Assembly (NCBI RefSeq): GCF_036345155.1
Contig: NZ_CP107772.1
Span: forward strand, 992,001 to 1,056,000
Source of the DNA: Streptomyces sp. NBC_00582
Lineage (GTDB): Bacteria > Actinomycetota > Actinomycetes > Streptomycetales > Streptomycetaceae
Length of the DNA stretch: 64,000 nt
Direction of reading: 5' to 3'
The notes beneath the pieces were generated by a model. That model did no database searches, was not told the origin of the DNA, and saw only the letters and a program-made list of their open reading frames with translations. Position numbers and translations under genes: made by a program. The stretch's first letter is position 1; every line of letters begins with the position of its first letter. Shown here in pieces: positions 23,649-34,745 of the stretch.

Positions 23649-24956
23649 TCAGCCGCCGCCCGGCCCGGAAAGGTTTCCGAGGACGTCCTGAGTCACCGGG
23701 TCCCCGGTCGGGTCCAGTCCCGTCATGAGGTCCGCGAAGGCGCGGGCTGCGCCCGGGGAGGTGAAGAGGCGGTCGAGGCGGGCGCGGGCGAGGTGGCGGT
23801 GGAACGGGCCGGCGTCGGTGGCATCGCCGGCGTCGTGGAGGGTCCGGGTGAGCCAGTGGGAGAACTCCTGGTCGTTCCAGACCCGGCGCAGACAGCGCGA
23901 CGAGTAGGTGCGCAGGCCGGTGTCGTCGCCGCCTCGGACGAAGTCGCGCACGGCCCGGGCGAAGACGTCGGCGTCGTACAGGGCAAGGTTCATGCCCTTG
24001 CCGCCCATGGGTGACACGATGTGCGCCGCGTCGCCGACGAGGAAGAGCCGACCGTACTGCATGGGGTCGTGGACGAGGCTGCGGAGGCGGAAGATCTCGC
24101 GTTCGGTGATGGGCCCGGAGGTGAGTGCCTGGTCACCGAGCCGAGTGCGCAGGGCGTCCCAGACGCGTGTGTCCGTCCAGGCGTCGGGGTGGTCGTCGGG
24201 CGGGCATTGGAGGTAGTAGCGGCTGGCGTGCGGGCCGCGGGGGAAGTGGGCGGCGAAGCCCTGGGGGCTGACGGCGAGGAGGGGGTGGGCCGGGGGCGGG
24301 GCGTCGGCCAGGATGGTGAGCCAGCCGATGCCGTGGTCGAGGGCGTACGCGGTGAGGGCGCCGTCGGGGACCGCCGTACGGCTGACGCCGTGGTCGCCGT
24401 CGCAGCCCGCGACGAAGTCGCAGGTGATCGCGCGGAGTGCTCCGTCGACGGAGCGGTAGCGGACGGTCGGGCGGTCGCCGGCGAGGTCGTGCAGGGAGAC
24501 GTCGGCGGCCTCGAAGCGCAGGTCGCCGCCGTCCTCCAGATATGCCGCAGTGAGTTTCTGCACGAGGATCTGCTGGGGACACAGTCGGGCCGCGGGGCCG
24601 TTGGAGCCGTCGCTGTCCGAGACCAGGTGGCGGTCGCCGTCGACGCGGAACTCCAGGATGCCGTCGTAGGGAACGCCGCCCAGGACCCGGTCGGCCAGCC
24701 CCCAGTCGTCGAACATGCGGACGGCACGGGTCTCCACGATGCCGGCGCGCTGGCGTTGTGACACATACGCACGGGATCGGCTTTCCAGGACGACGCAGTC
24801 GACGCCGCTGCCCCGCAACAGATTGGCGACAGTCATACCGGCCGGGCCGGCACCGATCACCACGACGGTCGTGGATTCGACGGAATCACGCAACTGCCTT
24901 GCGTCTTCGGCCACTTGGGCACCTCCGGCGTCCAGCCTAGCGAGGAGATCAGCCAT
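23649..24956 (-). CDS. 4-hydroxybenzoate 3-monooxygenase-like flavoprotein
   Basis: 435 aa. FAD-binding GAGPAG at 35-40, the middle ITCDFVAGCDGDHGVSR (DG motif), and LFLVGDAAHIVSPMGGKGMN are characteristic of the PobA branch of aromatic hydroxylases, as are RAGIVETRAV and YLQCPPDDHPDAW. The usual protein is about 390 aa. Here about 28 extra residues precede the flavin domain, and a GTG or TTG inside could be the true start. It would hydroxylate 4-hydroxybenzoate to protocatechuate. No protocatechuate genes are adjacent. The neighbours are a recombinase scrap and an unrelated gene. Confidence 0.85.
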   Translation of the reverse strand: MADLLARLDAGGAQVAEDARQLRDSVESTTVVVIGAGPAGMTVANLLRGSGVDCVVLESRSRAYVSQRQRAGIVETRAVRMFDDWGLADRVLGGVPYDGILEFRVDGDRHLVSDSDGSNGPAARLCPQQILVQKLTAAYLEDGGDLRFEAADVSLHDLAGDRPTVRYRSVDGALRAITCDFVAGCDGDHGVSRTAVPDGALTAYALDHGIGWLTILADAPPPAHPLLAVSPQGFAAHFPRGPHASRYYLQCPPDDHPDAWTDTRVWDALRTRLGDQALTSGPITEREIFRLRSLVHDPMQYGRLFLVGDAAHIVSPMGGKGMNLALYDADVFARAVRDFVRGGDDTGLRTYSSRCLRRVWNDQEFSHWLTRTLHDAGDATDAGPFHRHLARARLDRLFTSPGAARAFADLMTGLDPTGDPVTQDVLGNLSGPGGG

Positions 24957-25193
24957 CCGAGCCGTATCCGACCAACAGCGTCGCCGATCGAACACGGTCC
25001 CGGAAAGACAGCACTCTCGGCTGATAGCGGGGTGGTGTCCGGGCGCCTTCCGTAGTATCGCTACGACAACCATGTGCGCCTGTGACCGATACCTCCCCCG
25101 CGGCAGCAGGCGAGACGGCATGAACCTTCGACTTCGCGTACGCCATCGGCTCGCCGCTCATCCACGACGGCGCCCAGGAAAGGTGTGAGCACC

Positions 25194-25817
25194 ATGTCCA
25201 AAACCCCTGCCACCACGACCGAGTTGACCTCCCAGTACAGCACCCAAGTGGCCGGCGACCTGGAACGCAACCTCAAGGAGCAGGAACGCCTGAGCGGTGA
25301 GATCGAAGCGCTGCAGGAGCAGTTGTCCGCCGTACGCCACGACCACTCCGTCCTGGTGAACCTCCAGCAGGCCCTCGGCGTCCCGGCAGCGCCCGACACC
25401 TCTGCGGCCGAACCTGTCGCACCGGTACCCGCACCCCGCAAGAAGGCCGCGCCCGCATCCGGTACGGCCGCACAGACGAAGGCGAAGAAGACCGCCCCGG
25501 CACGGAAGCGGACCAGCAAGAAGGCGGCCACCGCGGCGCCGGCCCCGCAGCCCGCTCCGGCCAAGCTGGTCGACCTCGTCCGGGAACACCTGGCCGACCA
25601 GAGCGAACCCCGCTCGGCTGCCGAGATCACCACCGCGCTCGGACAGCAGCATCCCGAGCGCGCTGTGAAGACGACCGTGGTGCGTACGACACTCGAAGGT
25701 CTCGTGGCCAAGAGCCAGGCCCAGCGCAGCAAGCAGGGCACGTCCGTGTACTACAGCGCCCCCGACTCGGCCGAGCCGGCCGCACCCGCCGAGCCGAGCT
25801 CCCAGCAGTCCACCTGA
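25194..25817 (+). CDS. coiled-coil, Lys/Ala-rich, winged-helix-like protein
   Basis: 207 aa. I place the start at ATG 25194, because AGGAAAGG at 25176-25183 is well spaced for it and too close to the GTG at 25185. Residues about 5-60 form a heptad-like coiled coil (DLERNLKEQERLSGEIEALQ). Residues 75-125 are a Lys/Ala/Pro-rich linker like the tails of actinobacterial histone-like proteins, and 125-185 look like a winged helix (LVDLVREHLADQSEPRSAAE, TTVVRTTLEGLV). It is probably a dimeric DNA-binding protein or a nucleoid-associated regulator. Not in an operon. Confidence 0.72.
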   Translation: MSKTPATTTELTSQYSTQVAGDLERNLKEQERLSGEIEALQEQLSAVRHDHSVLVNLQQALGVPAAPDTSAAEPVAPVPAPRKKAAPASGTAAQTKAKKTAPARKRTSKKAATAAPAPQPAPAKLVDLVREHLADQSEPRSAAEITTALGQQHPERAVKTTVVRTTLEGLVAKSQAQRSKQGTSVYYSAPDSAEPAAPAEPSSQQST

Positions 25818-25959
25818 TATCCCGAGACCTGTGGGCACGCGTCCCGTCTGCAGGGCGAGGCCGGAGGGGACCTCGCTCCCGCCCACCTCCGTCACAGCGA
25901 CGGCGGCCGCGCTGCGGCATCGCGTACGTCGCGGCCGGGAGCCTGGACCGCCATGGCAG

Positions 25960-25982
25960 GCCGCTCCCTTCCGCGGAGCGGC
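25960..25982. terminator. possible hairpin terminator between convergent genes
   Basis: GCCGCTC and GAGCGGC pair as a seven-base stem with a nine-base loop, located between the converging plus-strand coiled-coil gene and the minus-strand membrane-anchored gene. There is no T-run, which is normal in this group. Confidence 0.35.
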
Positions 25983-26003
25983 GCTGTTCGCGGTCCCGTG
26001 GAG

Positions 26004-26594
26004 CTACACCGTCACGTGGGCGAACACCAGGGGCGCGGTCCGGTCGGTCTCGTCGACGGTCAGGAGAGCCGTTCCCGTGGTGTCGTCCCTCCCGGGGACA
26101 TCCGCGTAGAGGCCGACCAGACGCCCCTCGGCCGGCAGCTTCCACGGCAGGCCGACCGCATCGATGTCGTCCTGGTCCACGAAATCCCTCCCAGCCGTCA
26201 GATGCCCGGCACTCCGCCCCAGGGAGGCGACGAACGTCCGCACACCGTCGGGCGTCGTGCGGAAACGCAGATAGAGGTCCTGTCCACTCTCCGCGCCTCC
26301 GTCCCCCGGCACGACGAGATAGGCGGCCTGCTCCGCCCCGGCCGGTACCGCGAGCCCGAACGTCCTCTGGAGCGCGGCGCTGGGAACACCCTTCCGCTCC
26401 GGCGAGGTCCTGGAAGACGAGGTGTCGGTGACGTCCGGCGGCCGAAGGGGGCCCAGGAACATGATCACCGCGGCGAACAGCGGGACCACACAGCAGGCCG
26501 CCACCAACGCGACGGGGACGGCACGAGTCCCGCGGGCCCGGCGCGCGCTTTCCGGCAGCACGGCTTCGTCCTCGTCGTCGTCCTTGTTCCTCAT
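26004..26594 (-). CDS. membrane-anchored extracytoplasmic protein of unknown function
   Basis: 196 aa. An acidic, cytoplasmic N-terminus (MRNKDDDEDEAVLPESARRA) leads to one transmembrane helix at about 27-50, then a Ser/Thr-rich stretch and a beta-rich outer domain (about 80-196). The start overlaps the stop of the ricin-fold gene by four bases (ATGA), so the two are coupled. I do not recognise the outer domain. It may hold or present the secreted lectin-like partner at the cell surface. Confidence 0.7.
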   Translation of the reverse strand: MRNKDDDEDEAVLPESARRARGTRAVPVALVAACCVVPLFAAVIMFLGPLRPPDVTDTSSSRTSPERKGVPSAALQRTFGLAVPAGAEQAAYLVVPGDGGAESGQDLYLRFRTTPDGVRTFVASLGRSAGHLTAGRDFVDQDDIDAVGLPWKLPAEGRLVGLYADVPGRDDTTGTALLTVDETDRTAPLVFAHVTV

Positions 26595-27184
26595 ACGTCG
26601 ATGATCCGCCACCGCTCCTCGTCCGCGTTCTTCCACTGCCGTGTGACGACCTGGTAGTCCTGGGACGGCAGTTCGTAGGCGTCGAGATAGCGGCTGTTGC
26701 TGGCCTCCTGGATCGTGTACGTGCCGTTGGTGGACGGCAGGATGATCCAGGCCTGGGTCGCGTCGTTCTCGGCGGTGCGGGTGACGACCCGGTAGTCGTC
26801 GCCGGACCCCTGATAGGCGTCGAGATAGCGGCCGTTGCTCTGCTGCTGGATCGTCGAGAGGCCGTTGCTGAGGTCGGTCAGCAGCCAGTGCTGGGTGCTG
26901 TTGTTCTGGAACGGCCGGGTGACCACCCGGTAGTCGAGGCTCTCGATCTCGTGCGCGTCGAGGAACCGGTTCGTGTCCGCCTGGGTGATGGTGACGATGC
27001 GCTGGGACACGATCGTCGGCGCGGCGGCGGGCGCGGCCTGGGCGAGTCCGGCCGGGGCCAGCAGCGCGGTGGCGGCCAGCGCTGACGTCAGGGCGGCGCC
27101 CCGCAGGAGTCGGTGCCCGCGACGGCCGCGGCCCGCCCGCCCCGGCCCCTTCGTCCCCGTCTGTTCGGTCCTTGTCTCTTCCAT
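26591..27184 (-). CDS. secreted ricin-type beta-trefoil protein
   Basis: 197 aa, ATG at 27184 preceded by TTTGGAG. A long positively charged N-region and an Ala/Leu-rich helix (about 27-51) form a signal peptide. The mature part is three near-identical repeats of about 45 residues, each with a (G/N/S)RxLDAxE and a DYxVVTR segment followed by a Trp (QHWLL, QAWII, ERWRII). This is a RICIN-like trefoil made of little else. It probably binds carbohydrate. No catalytic domain is attached. It is coupled to the downstream membrane-anchored gene. Confidence 0.85.
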   Translation of the reverse strand: MEETRTEQTGTKGPGRAGRGRRGHRLLRGAALTSALAATALLAPAGLAQAAPAAAPTIVSQRIVTITQADTNRFLDAHEIESLDYRVVTRPFQNNSTQHWLLTDLSNGLSTIQQQSNGRYLDAYQGSGDDYRVVTRTAENDATQAWIILPSTNGTYTIQEASNSRYLDAYELPSQDYQVVTRQWKNADEERWRIIDV

Positions 27185-27267
27185 CCCCGTGTCTCCAAAG
27201 GTCGTGGTCGCTGTGTCCACGCATGAGACTGCCGGTTTCGTCGGCGCGCGGCGTGAGTAACCGTTAC

Positions 27268-29943
27268 TCAACTCTGCGGGCGGACGGTGAGCGGCTGCTC
27301 CCCCAGTGTCCGGGCCAGCTCGCGGCGGGTCGTGACGCCGAGCTTGGCGTAGGCGCGATGGAGGTGGTTGTCGACGGTGCGCACCGAGAGGGTGAGGGCG
27401 CGGGCGATGTCGACGCTGGCGTTGCCGACCGCCGCGAGCAGGGCGACCTCGCGTTCACGGGTGGTGAGGGGCGCGGCGGCGCGGGCGGCCGTCAGCAGCG
27501 GGGTGCGTGCGCCCTCACAGCGTGCCGCCGCCGTCGCGGCCCTGCGGCCGGCCGCCGCGGCCCGGCGGGGTTCACCGGCCCGGTGCCAGGCGGCAGCCGC
27601 AGCGCTGGCCGCCTCGGCGGTCAGCAGGTCCGCGCCGACGGCCTCGCACGCGTCGGCGGCCCGCAGCAGCCGGTCGGGGCGGTCCACGGCGAGCGCCGCC
27701 GCCAGCCGCGCCCGCGCGGGGGCGAGTTCCCCGTCGCAGAGGCGTGCCAGCTCGGTGAGCCGGTCCGTGACCTGGCGGGCACCGCCGAGCCGGGCCACGT
27801 CGGTCAGCAGCAGCGCCTCCCCCGTCGCATGGCCGGCGGCACGGGCGGTGCGGGCGGCGGCGACGAGCACCGAGCGGGCCTCACCCACCCGTCCTTCGGC
27901 GGCCAGCAGCCAGGCCCTGCCCAGGTGTTCCTCACCGGCCGACAGCAGGCCCGGCTCGGGCGTGGGCAGCTCACCGTGCTCCGCCAGCGCGGTCCGGGCC
28001 GCTTCGGGCTCACCCTGTACGGCCGCGCAGGCGGCGAGACCGGCCAGGACCAGGCGCAGGGCCATGGCGTGGTCGAAGGTACGGGCCAGCGCCGCGGCCT
28101 CCGCCCACCAGCGGCGCGCGGTCACCGGCCGGCCCGCCAGCCACTCCGTACGGCCGAGCAGGACCGCCAGCCACACCCGCACCACCGAGTCGGCGGCGAC
28201 GAGTTCGGCGTACGCCGCTTCGCCCGCCCGACGGGCTTCGGCCGGGCGGCCCGCCTCGGTGAGCGCGAGGACGAGCGGGATGCGCTGGAAGGCGGGATGG
28301 GAGGCCAGGGCGCGCTCGTCGACCCGGCGGTGCCCGGCGTGGGCGCGCTCCGCCCACACAACGGCCTCGCGGGTACGGCCGACCAGGGCCAGCCCGGCGG
28401 GCTTCATCCAGGCGCCGCGCAGCCAGGCGTCGACGTCGGAGGCATCGGCCACGTCCGTCTCCAGGTCCTCCAGCAGGGACAGTCCCTGGGCGGGCTGACC
28501 GGCGGCGATCCGTATGAACCCCTCGTTGATCTTGAGTTTGCGGCGGTCCGCGGGACGCGTGATCCGCGCCAGGGCGGCGTCGTTGGCCGCGAGCGCCTCG
28601 GCGACGGGGGCGTTGCTCCACAGCAGGTTCGTCGTACGGACCAGGGCGACGGCCAGCGTCTCGCGCTCACCGTCGGCGAGCCGGTCCGCGCGGGCCAGCA
28701 CGGTCTCGGCCTCGGCCCAGCGGCCCATCTCGAAGTAGGCGTCGCCGAGCATGGAGCGGGTGGCGGTGGTGTGACGGTCCTCGGGTACGGCCTGAAGGAG
28801 CGCGACGGCCCGGGCGTAGTCGTGGGCGTGGCGGGCGAGGACCGCGGCCTGGGTGAGCAGGGCGGGGTCGGCGGTGCCGGTGGCGGCCAGCCGCCAGGTC
28901 GCGATGCGCAGCGGGTCGCCGCGGCGGCGGGCGCCCCGGGCCTCGGTGCGGGCCGCCTGTTCCAGGAGCAGGGCCCGGCGGCGCAGCACGGGTAGTCCCG
29001 CACGCAGTACCTCGCCGTACAGCGGGTGGGCCAGGGACACGGAGGTGCGCCTGCGGTCCTGGGCGACGCGGATCAGCCCGGCGCGTTCCAGGTCCGCCAC
29101 CGCGTGCGGTGCGGCGACGGCCTCGGCGTCGGCGAGCGGCAGCGGCTCGCACAGCGCCAGCAGCTCCAGGACGGGCCGTGCGGCGAGGTCGGCGCCCGCC
29201 AGCCGCGCGCCGACCACCTCGGCCAGCCGCGCGGTGCCGGGCAGCCGGCCCTCGCGCAGTTGCCAGATCTCCCCGTCCTCCGTGAGGTCCCCGGTGGTCA
29301 GCGCGCCGAGGACCAGCTCGCGCAGGTACAGCACGTTGCCGCCGCTGGCCGCCGACAGCTCGTGGACCGTGTGCCGGGCGACGGGTCTGCCGAGCGCGGC
29401 CGCCAGCAGTTCCCCGATCCGGCCGGGGTCCAGCACGGCCAGGTCGACCCGGCGCACCGAGTCCCCGCCCGTGAGGGCCGCGACGGCCTCGCCGTACGGC
29501 TCGCCGGTGCGGACCGTGCCGATCAGCCGGACGGCGCCGGCGTCCATCAGCTGCCGCAGCAGCACCGCCGACGCCGAGTCCAGCAGATGCAGGTCGTCGA
29601 CGAGCACCACCAACTGCCGCCCTCCCGGCCCCGCGGCGAGGCGAGCGGCGACCGCGGCGAACCCCGCCACCGGGTCGGAGAGATCCACCCCGGCGGGCAG
29701 CAGATGCGCGATCGCCCCCAGCGGGACGGCGCCGGCCGCGGCGGTCGCGGTGGCCCGACCCACCCGTGATCCGTCGGCCGCGGCCCGCTCCAGACACTCC
29801 TCGGCGAGCCTTGACTTGCCGACCCCCGCCGCCCCGCACACGAGGAAGCCCCGCCACTCGCGGTCCTCCAACGCCGCCGCGAACTCGCCCAGTTCCCGCT
29901 CGCGTCCCACCAACGGCCAACGTCCGACTTGATTCCGCACCAC
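27268..29943 (-). CDS. large ATP-binding LuxR-family (LAL/MalT-like) regulator
   Basis: 891 aa, the family's usual size. N-terminal NTPase: WPLVGRERELGEF, Walker A GAAGVGKS (37-44) and Walker B LVVLVDDLHLLD. A long helical-repeat middle with TPR-like motifs follows. The C-terminal LuxR helix-turn-helix (about 825-885: LTTREREVALLAAVGNASVD, then SVRTVDNHLHRAYAKLG) binds DNA. Such regulators are usually pathway-linked activators in Streptomyces, often for specialised metabolism or sugar use. No obvious target gene cluster adjoins it. The ricin-fold pair downstream, 83 bases away on the same strand, could be its target. Confidence 0.93.
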   Translation of the reverse strand: MVRNQVGRWPLVGRERELGEFAAALEDREWRGFLVCGAAGVGKSRLAEECLERAAADGSRVGRATATAAAGAVPLGAIAHLLPAGVDLSDPVAGFAAVAARLAAGPGGRQLVVLVDDLHLLDSASAVLLRQLMDAGAVRLIGTVRTGEPYGEAVAALTGGDSVRRVDLAVLDPGRIGELLAAALGRPVARHTVHELSAASGGNVLYLRELVLGALTTGDLTEDGEIWQLREGRLPGTARLAEVVGARLAGADLAARPVLELLALCEPLPLADAEAVAAPHAVADLERAGLIRVAQDRRRTSVSLAHPLYGEVLRAGLPVLRRRALLLEQAARTEARGARRRGDPLRIATWRLAATGTADPALLTQAAVLARHAHDYARAVALLQAVPEDRHTTATRSMLGDAYFEMGRWAEAETVLARADRLADGERETLAVALVRTTNLLWSNAPVAEALAANDAALARITRPADRRKLKINEGFIRIAAGQPAQGLSLLEDLETDVADASDVDAWLRGAWMKPAGLALVGRTREAVVWAERAHAGHRRVDERALASHPAFQRIPLVLALTEAGRPAEARRAGEAAYAELVAADSVVRVWLAVLLGRTEWLAGRPVTARRWWAEAAALARTFDHAMALRLVLAGLAACAAVQGEPEAARTALAEHGELPTPEPGLLSAGEEHLGRAWLLAAEGRVGEARSVLVAAARTARAAGHATGEALLLTDVARLGGARQVTDRLTELARLCDGELAPARARLAAALAVDRPDRLLRAADACEAVGADLLTAEAASAAAAAWHRAGEPRRAAAAGRRAATAAARCEGARTPLLTAARAAAPLTTREREVALLAAVGNASVDIARALTLSVRTVDNHLHRAYAKLGVTTRRELARTLGEQPLTVRPQS

Positions 29944-30116
29944 GGCTCCCCCCGGAACGACATGACACGCTCAACACCCCGTCCGGCCAGCGTAGGAAGC
30001 CACCGTCGGCACGACCAACCGGCGCTCCGGGCGAGCGCGGGTTCCCCAGGCGATCCCTTCGTTACCTCGTCGGCAGGGTGGCGCATAGGGGTCCAAGGCT
30101 GCCCGGGACGGGGCGG

Positions 30117-31193
30117 TCAGGTCGGCGGCTGCCGCTGTTCCAGGTACGCCGTCCCCGACGGCGACATCGTTTTCTGCTGTTCTCGCGGCAGGAGCGTCTG
30201 GCGGGACCAGAGGCCCAGCAGTGCCGTCCCGCCGAGCACCAACGGCACCGGGTCCAGGGGAGAAGGAGCCAACGCGTACCCGAGCGCCGTAACCGTGCAG
30301 ACCGTCAGGGGAATGAATGCCGCCGCGCCCTCTATGCCCCGTCGCAACGCCGGCTTGGCCGTGCCCAGGGCGCTCGCCCCGCCGGGCACCCAGGGACTGA
30401 CTGCGGCCACCGTCAGTCCCGCGGTGACACAGGCGTCGACCAGCCGGCCGGACATCGACTCGGGCATGTGCGGGCCGGCCGCCCACAGTCGCAGCGTGTC
30501 GCCGATCAGCATGAGGGACAGCCCGACGATCCCCACCCACAGCGTGGCTCTCTGTTCGCTCCGTACAAGACGGCGCAGGGCGAACAGAAAGCTGAGGAAC
30601 ACGACCTCCGCCGTCCACAGGACACCGACCAGCCCCGTCTCCGGCTGCCAGCCCGCACCGGTCCCACGCAGCAGCACCCATCCCGTCATGAACACGGCTG
30701 CGGCTGTGACGACACCGTCGAGCACCCGCCGCAGCAAAGTGTGTCGACCGGTGCCGTCATCGGCCGCCACCACCAGGCCGGCCATTCCCAGGCCGACCGC
30801 GAGCGTCACTCCGGTGACCACCGTCGAACCGAGCAACGATGTCGCATCCCGTCCCGAAGCCGAAGGGTGAGCCGACAGGACGTTGACCGCCCCCCGGTAC
30901 ACACCCCCGGCCACCGCGGAACCCGCCAACAGCAGCAGACGCGTCCGCACCCGTCCCCCACGCACCCCCCACGCACGCAGCAGCAGGGAAGCCGCCAGTC
31001 CCCAACAGCCGAAGGACGGCCCCGAAGCCACCATCCGCGCCGCCACGGTCCCGCCCGCCCCCGGCCCGCCGAGACTCAGCGCTGCTCCCACGAGACCTGA
31101 CACGCCCACCGCGCCCCAGGCCCGCGCCCCGCTCCGACAGCGGCGGCCCGCCCGGACCACGCGTTCGCCCGGCGACTTCTCCAACCCCACCAT
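30117..31193 (-). CDS. multi-pass integral membrane protein, possibly a sensor fragment
   Basis: 358 aa with about nine to ten hydrophobic helices spread through the whole length and a short polar C-terminus. The layout resembles the membrane sensor part of actinomycete diguanylate-cyclase/phosphodiesterase proteins, but no GGDEF or EAL domain follows. The protein ends in a Gln/Pro-rich tail. I do not recognise a specific family. It is a single gene, with clear gaps on both sides. Confidence 0.7.
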   Translation of the reverse strand: MVGLEKSPGERVVRAGRRCRSGARAWGAVGVSGLVGAALSLGGPGAGGTVAARMVASGPSFGCWGLAASLLLRAWGVRGGRVRTRLLLLAGSAVAGGVYRGAVNVLSAHPSASGRDATSLLGSTVVTGVTLAVGLGMAGLVVAADDGTGRHTLLRRVLDGVVTAAAVFMTGWVLLRGTGAGWQPETGLVGVLWTAEVVFLSFLFALRRLVRSEQRATLWVGIVGLSLMLIGDTLRLWAAGPHMPESMSGRLVDACVTAGLTVAAVSPWVPGGASALGTAKPALRRGIEGAAAFIPLTVCTVTALGYALAPSPLDPVPLVLGGTALLGLWSRQTLLPREQQKTMSPSGTAYLEQRQPPT

Positions 31194-31382
31194 CAGGCGC
31201 GCCTTTCAACCCGTCCCCCCGCCCGCGGGGCTTCCCTGCAACCCCCGGACACACTGAGAGACCGTAAGAGACTCGCAGCCGGCCCCGAACGGAACACTCA
31301 CCTCATTCACTCGTACTGCGTAAGTGTTTGGCCGGAACCTCCCCTTCTCCGCGCGCGACGGGCCGAGTCGAGCGCTGTGGGG

Positions 31383-31733
31383 TCACAGGCCGTGGGCGAG
31401 GGGGTGCAGCGGTTCGTACAGCGGGAGTTCGGCGCCGCTGGGCAGTCGGATCGCAGTCAGTTTGCCCCAGCGCTGTTCGCTGACCGGGCGGGTGATCTCG
31501 ACGCCCTTGGCGCGGAACTCGCCGAGCTGGGCATCGAGGTCGTCGCACATCAGGTAGAACTCGTGCTGGGGCGGACCATCGGTCGGGTGCACGGCGACTT
31601 CGGCCGGGGGCAGCTTGAAGACGAGCCAGCCGCCACCCGCGTCGACGCCGGGAAAATCGAGGACGTCACGGAGGAAGGCACGGTCCGCCTCGGCGTCCTG
31701 GCTGTAGAGGATGACATGCGCACCGCTGATCAT
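31383..31733 (-). CDS. VOC-superfamily (glyoxalase/bleomycin-resistance-like) protein
   Basis: 116 aa, ATG at 31733 after AGGAG. One pair of beta-alpha-beta-beta-beta modules: GAHVILYSQDAEADRAFLRD with a metal-type His, HPTDGPPQHEFYLMCDD, and the closing strand LPSGAELPLYEPLHP with a possible metal Glu. VOC proteins include glyoxalases, dioxygenases and drug-binding proteins. Single-module members work as dimers. The substrate is unknown. Confidence 0.85.
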   Translation of the reverse strand: MISGAHVILYSQDAEADRAFLRDVLDFPGVDAGGGWLVFKLPPAEVAVHPTDGPPQHEFYLMCDDLDAQLGEFRAKGVEITRPVSEQRWGKLTAIRLPSGAELPLYEPLHPLAHGL

Positions 31734-32018
31734 GGCTGGCTCCTGCCCGTCGACGTGCCGGCGGTCGTATCGCCGGCATCCTGGCACGCCGAGGTCGAGA
31801 AGATCTTCGACCGCGTGGACGACACGGCCACCGAGGTGAAGGTCAACGGACAAACCCGCCCGCTGCCCTCAGTAGCTTGTTCGCGTTGATCGCCGACACC
31901 CGGGAGGCCGGGCGGTCGCGCCGGGAACAGCGGATCCGGTCGGCACGGTTGCATCGAGGAGCGCGGTACGCCCGCCGCGCACTCGGACCAAGACATATGT
32001 CTGCAGGAGGACTGTTTC

Positions 32019-32852
32019 ATGACTGGCCGGCCCTTGACGCTCATGGCAGTACACGCCCACCCCGACGACGAGGCCACCGGAACCGGAGGAGTCCTCGCGC
32101 GGTACGCGGCGGAAGGCGTCCGCACGGTTCTGGTGACGTGTACCGACGGCGGTTGCGGTGATGGACCGGGCGGTGTCAAGCCGGGCGATCCCGGCCACGA
32201 TCCGGCGGCGGTCGCATCGATGCGCCGCCAGGAACTCGAGGCGAGCTGTGAGGTCCTGAAGGTCGGCGATCTGGAGATGCTGGGCTATGCCGACTCCGGG
32301 ATGGCGGGCTGGCCGAGCAACGACGCCCCCGGATCCTTCTGGCAGACCCCCGTGGAGGAAGGCGCGGCCCGGCTCGCGGAACTCATGCGGCACTACCGAC
32401 CTGATGTGGTCGTCACCTACGACGAGAACGGCTTCTACGGCCACCCCGACCACATCCAGGCCCACCGCATCACCATGGCGGCGCTGGAGATGACGGAGCT
32501 GACACCGAAGGTGTACTGGACCACGGTGCCCCGCTCGGGGATGCAGCGGTTCGGTGAGATCATGCGCGAGTTCCAGGAGGACATGCCGGAGCCGGATCCC
32601 GCCGAGGCCGCCGCGCTGGCCGACATCGGCCTCCCCGACGACGAGATCACCACGTGGGTGGACACCACCGCCTTCAGCGGTCAGAAGTTCGACGCGCTGG
32701 CCGCGCACGCCAGTCAGGGCGAGAACATCTTCTTCCTCAAGATGGGCAAGGCGAGGTTCGGCGAGTTGATGGGCATGGAGACCTTCGTACGCGTCCATGA
32801 CACCACCGGCGCGGCCGTACCCGAGAACGATCTCTTCGCCGGACTGCGCTGA
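32019..32852 (+). CDS. PIG-L-family deacetylase, mycothiol-conjugate-amidase-like
   Basis: 277 aa. The zinc-binding motif AHPDDE lies at residues 13-18, with a further metal His in YGHPDHIQAHR near residue 148. The VTCTDGGCGDGP loop is typical of the LmbE/Mca group. In actinomycetes this group trims mycothiol conjugates or deacetylates N-acetylglucosamine units of small molecules. The surrounding residues differ from canonical Mca, so a detoxification or sugar-ligand role is inferred and not certain. A strong terminator follows the gene. Confidence 0.9.
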   Translation: MTGRPLTLMAVHAHPDDEATGTGGVLARYAAEGVRTVLVTCTDGGCGDGPGGVKPGDPGHDPAAVASMRRQELEASCEVLKVGDLEMLGYADSGMAGWPSNDAPGSFWQTPVEEGAARLAELMRHYRPDVVVTYDENGFYGHPDHIQAHRITMAALEMTELTPKVYWTTVPRSGMQRFGEIMREFQEDMPEPDPAEAAALADIGLPDDEITTWVDTTAFSGQKFDALAAHASQGENIFFLKMGKARFGELMGMETFVRVHDTTGAAVPENDLFAGLR

Positions 32853-32890
32853 GCCACCCGCCCGGTCCCACGGCTGACAGACGCCGAGAG

Positions 32891-32919
32891 AGCGGAGCCG
32901 GCATGATGCTGGCTCCGCT
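32891..32919. terminator. strong bidirectional hairpin terminator
   Basis: AGCGGAGCCGGCAT pairs with ATGCTGGCTCCGCT, a 14-base stem with one G-T pair and a one-base apex. It lies 39 bases after the PIG-L stop and 88 bases beyond the converging xylanase stop, so it can serve both. Confidence 0.8.
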
Positions 32920-33006
32920 CCCCCGTGCGGGCGTGTCACCGGGAACTAATGCGCCCCGGGCACGCTCGGGGCGAATGACGGCCTCTTTCGCAAGTTACAG
33001 GTCCCC

Positions 33007-34620
<1,614 letters not shown>

Positions 34621-34745
34621 CTAGCTTGTGGCGTCAAAGCTTCCGGGAATTCTTCGAAATATTTCGAGATCGTCCCCTCTCCCGGCATGCCCACTCCGTG
34701 GTTCATCGGAGTCACCTCACCCCCCACCCCCCAGGAGGCCCTCTT

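Noticed and set aside
31755..31890. Plus-strand frame LPVDVPAVVSPASWHAEVEK between the VOC and PIG-L genes
   Set aside because: It might be a gene scrap, but I cannot tie it to any family with confidence, and it has no start.
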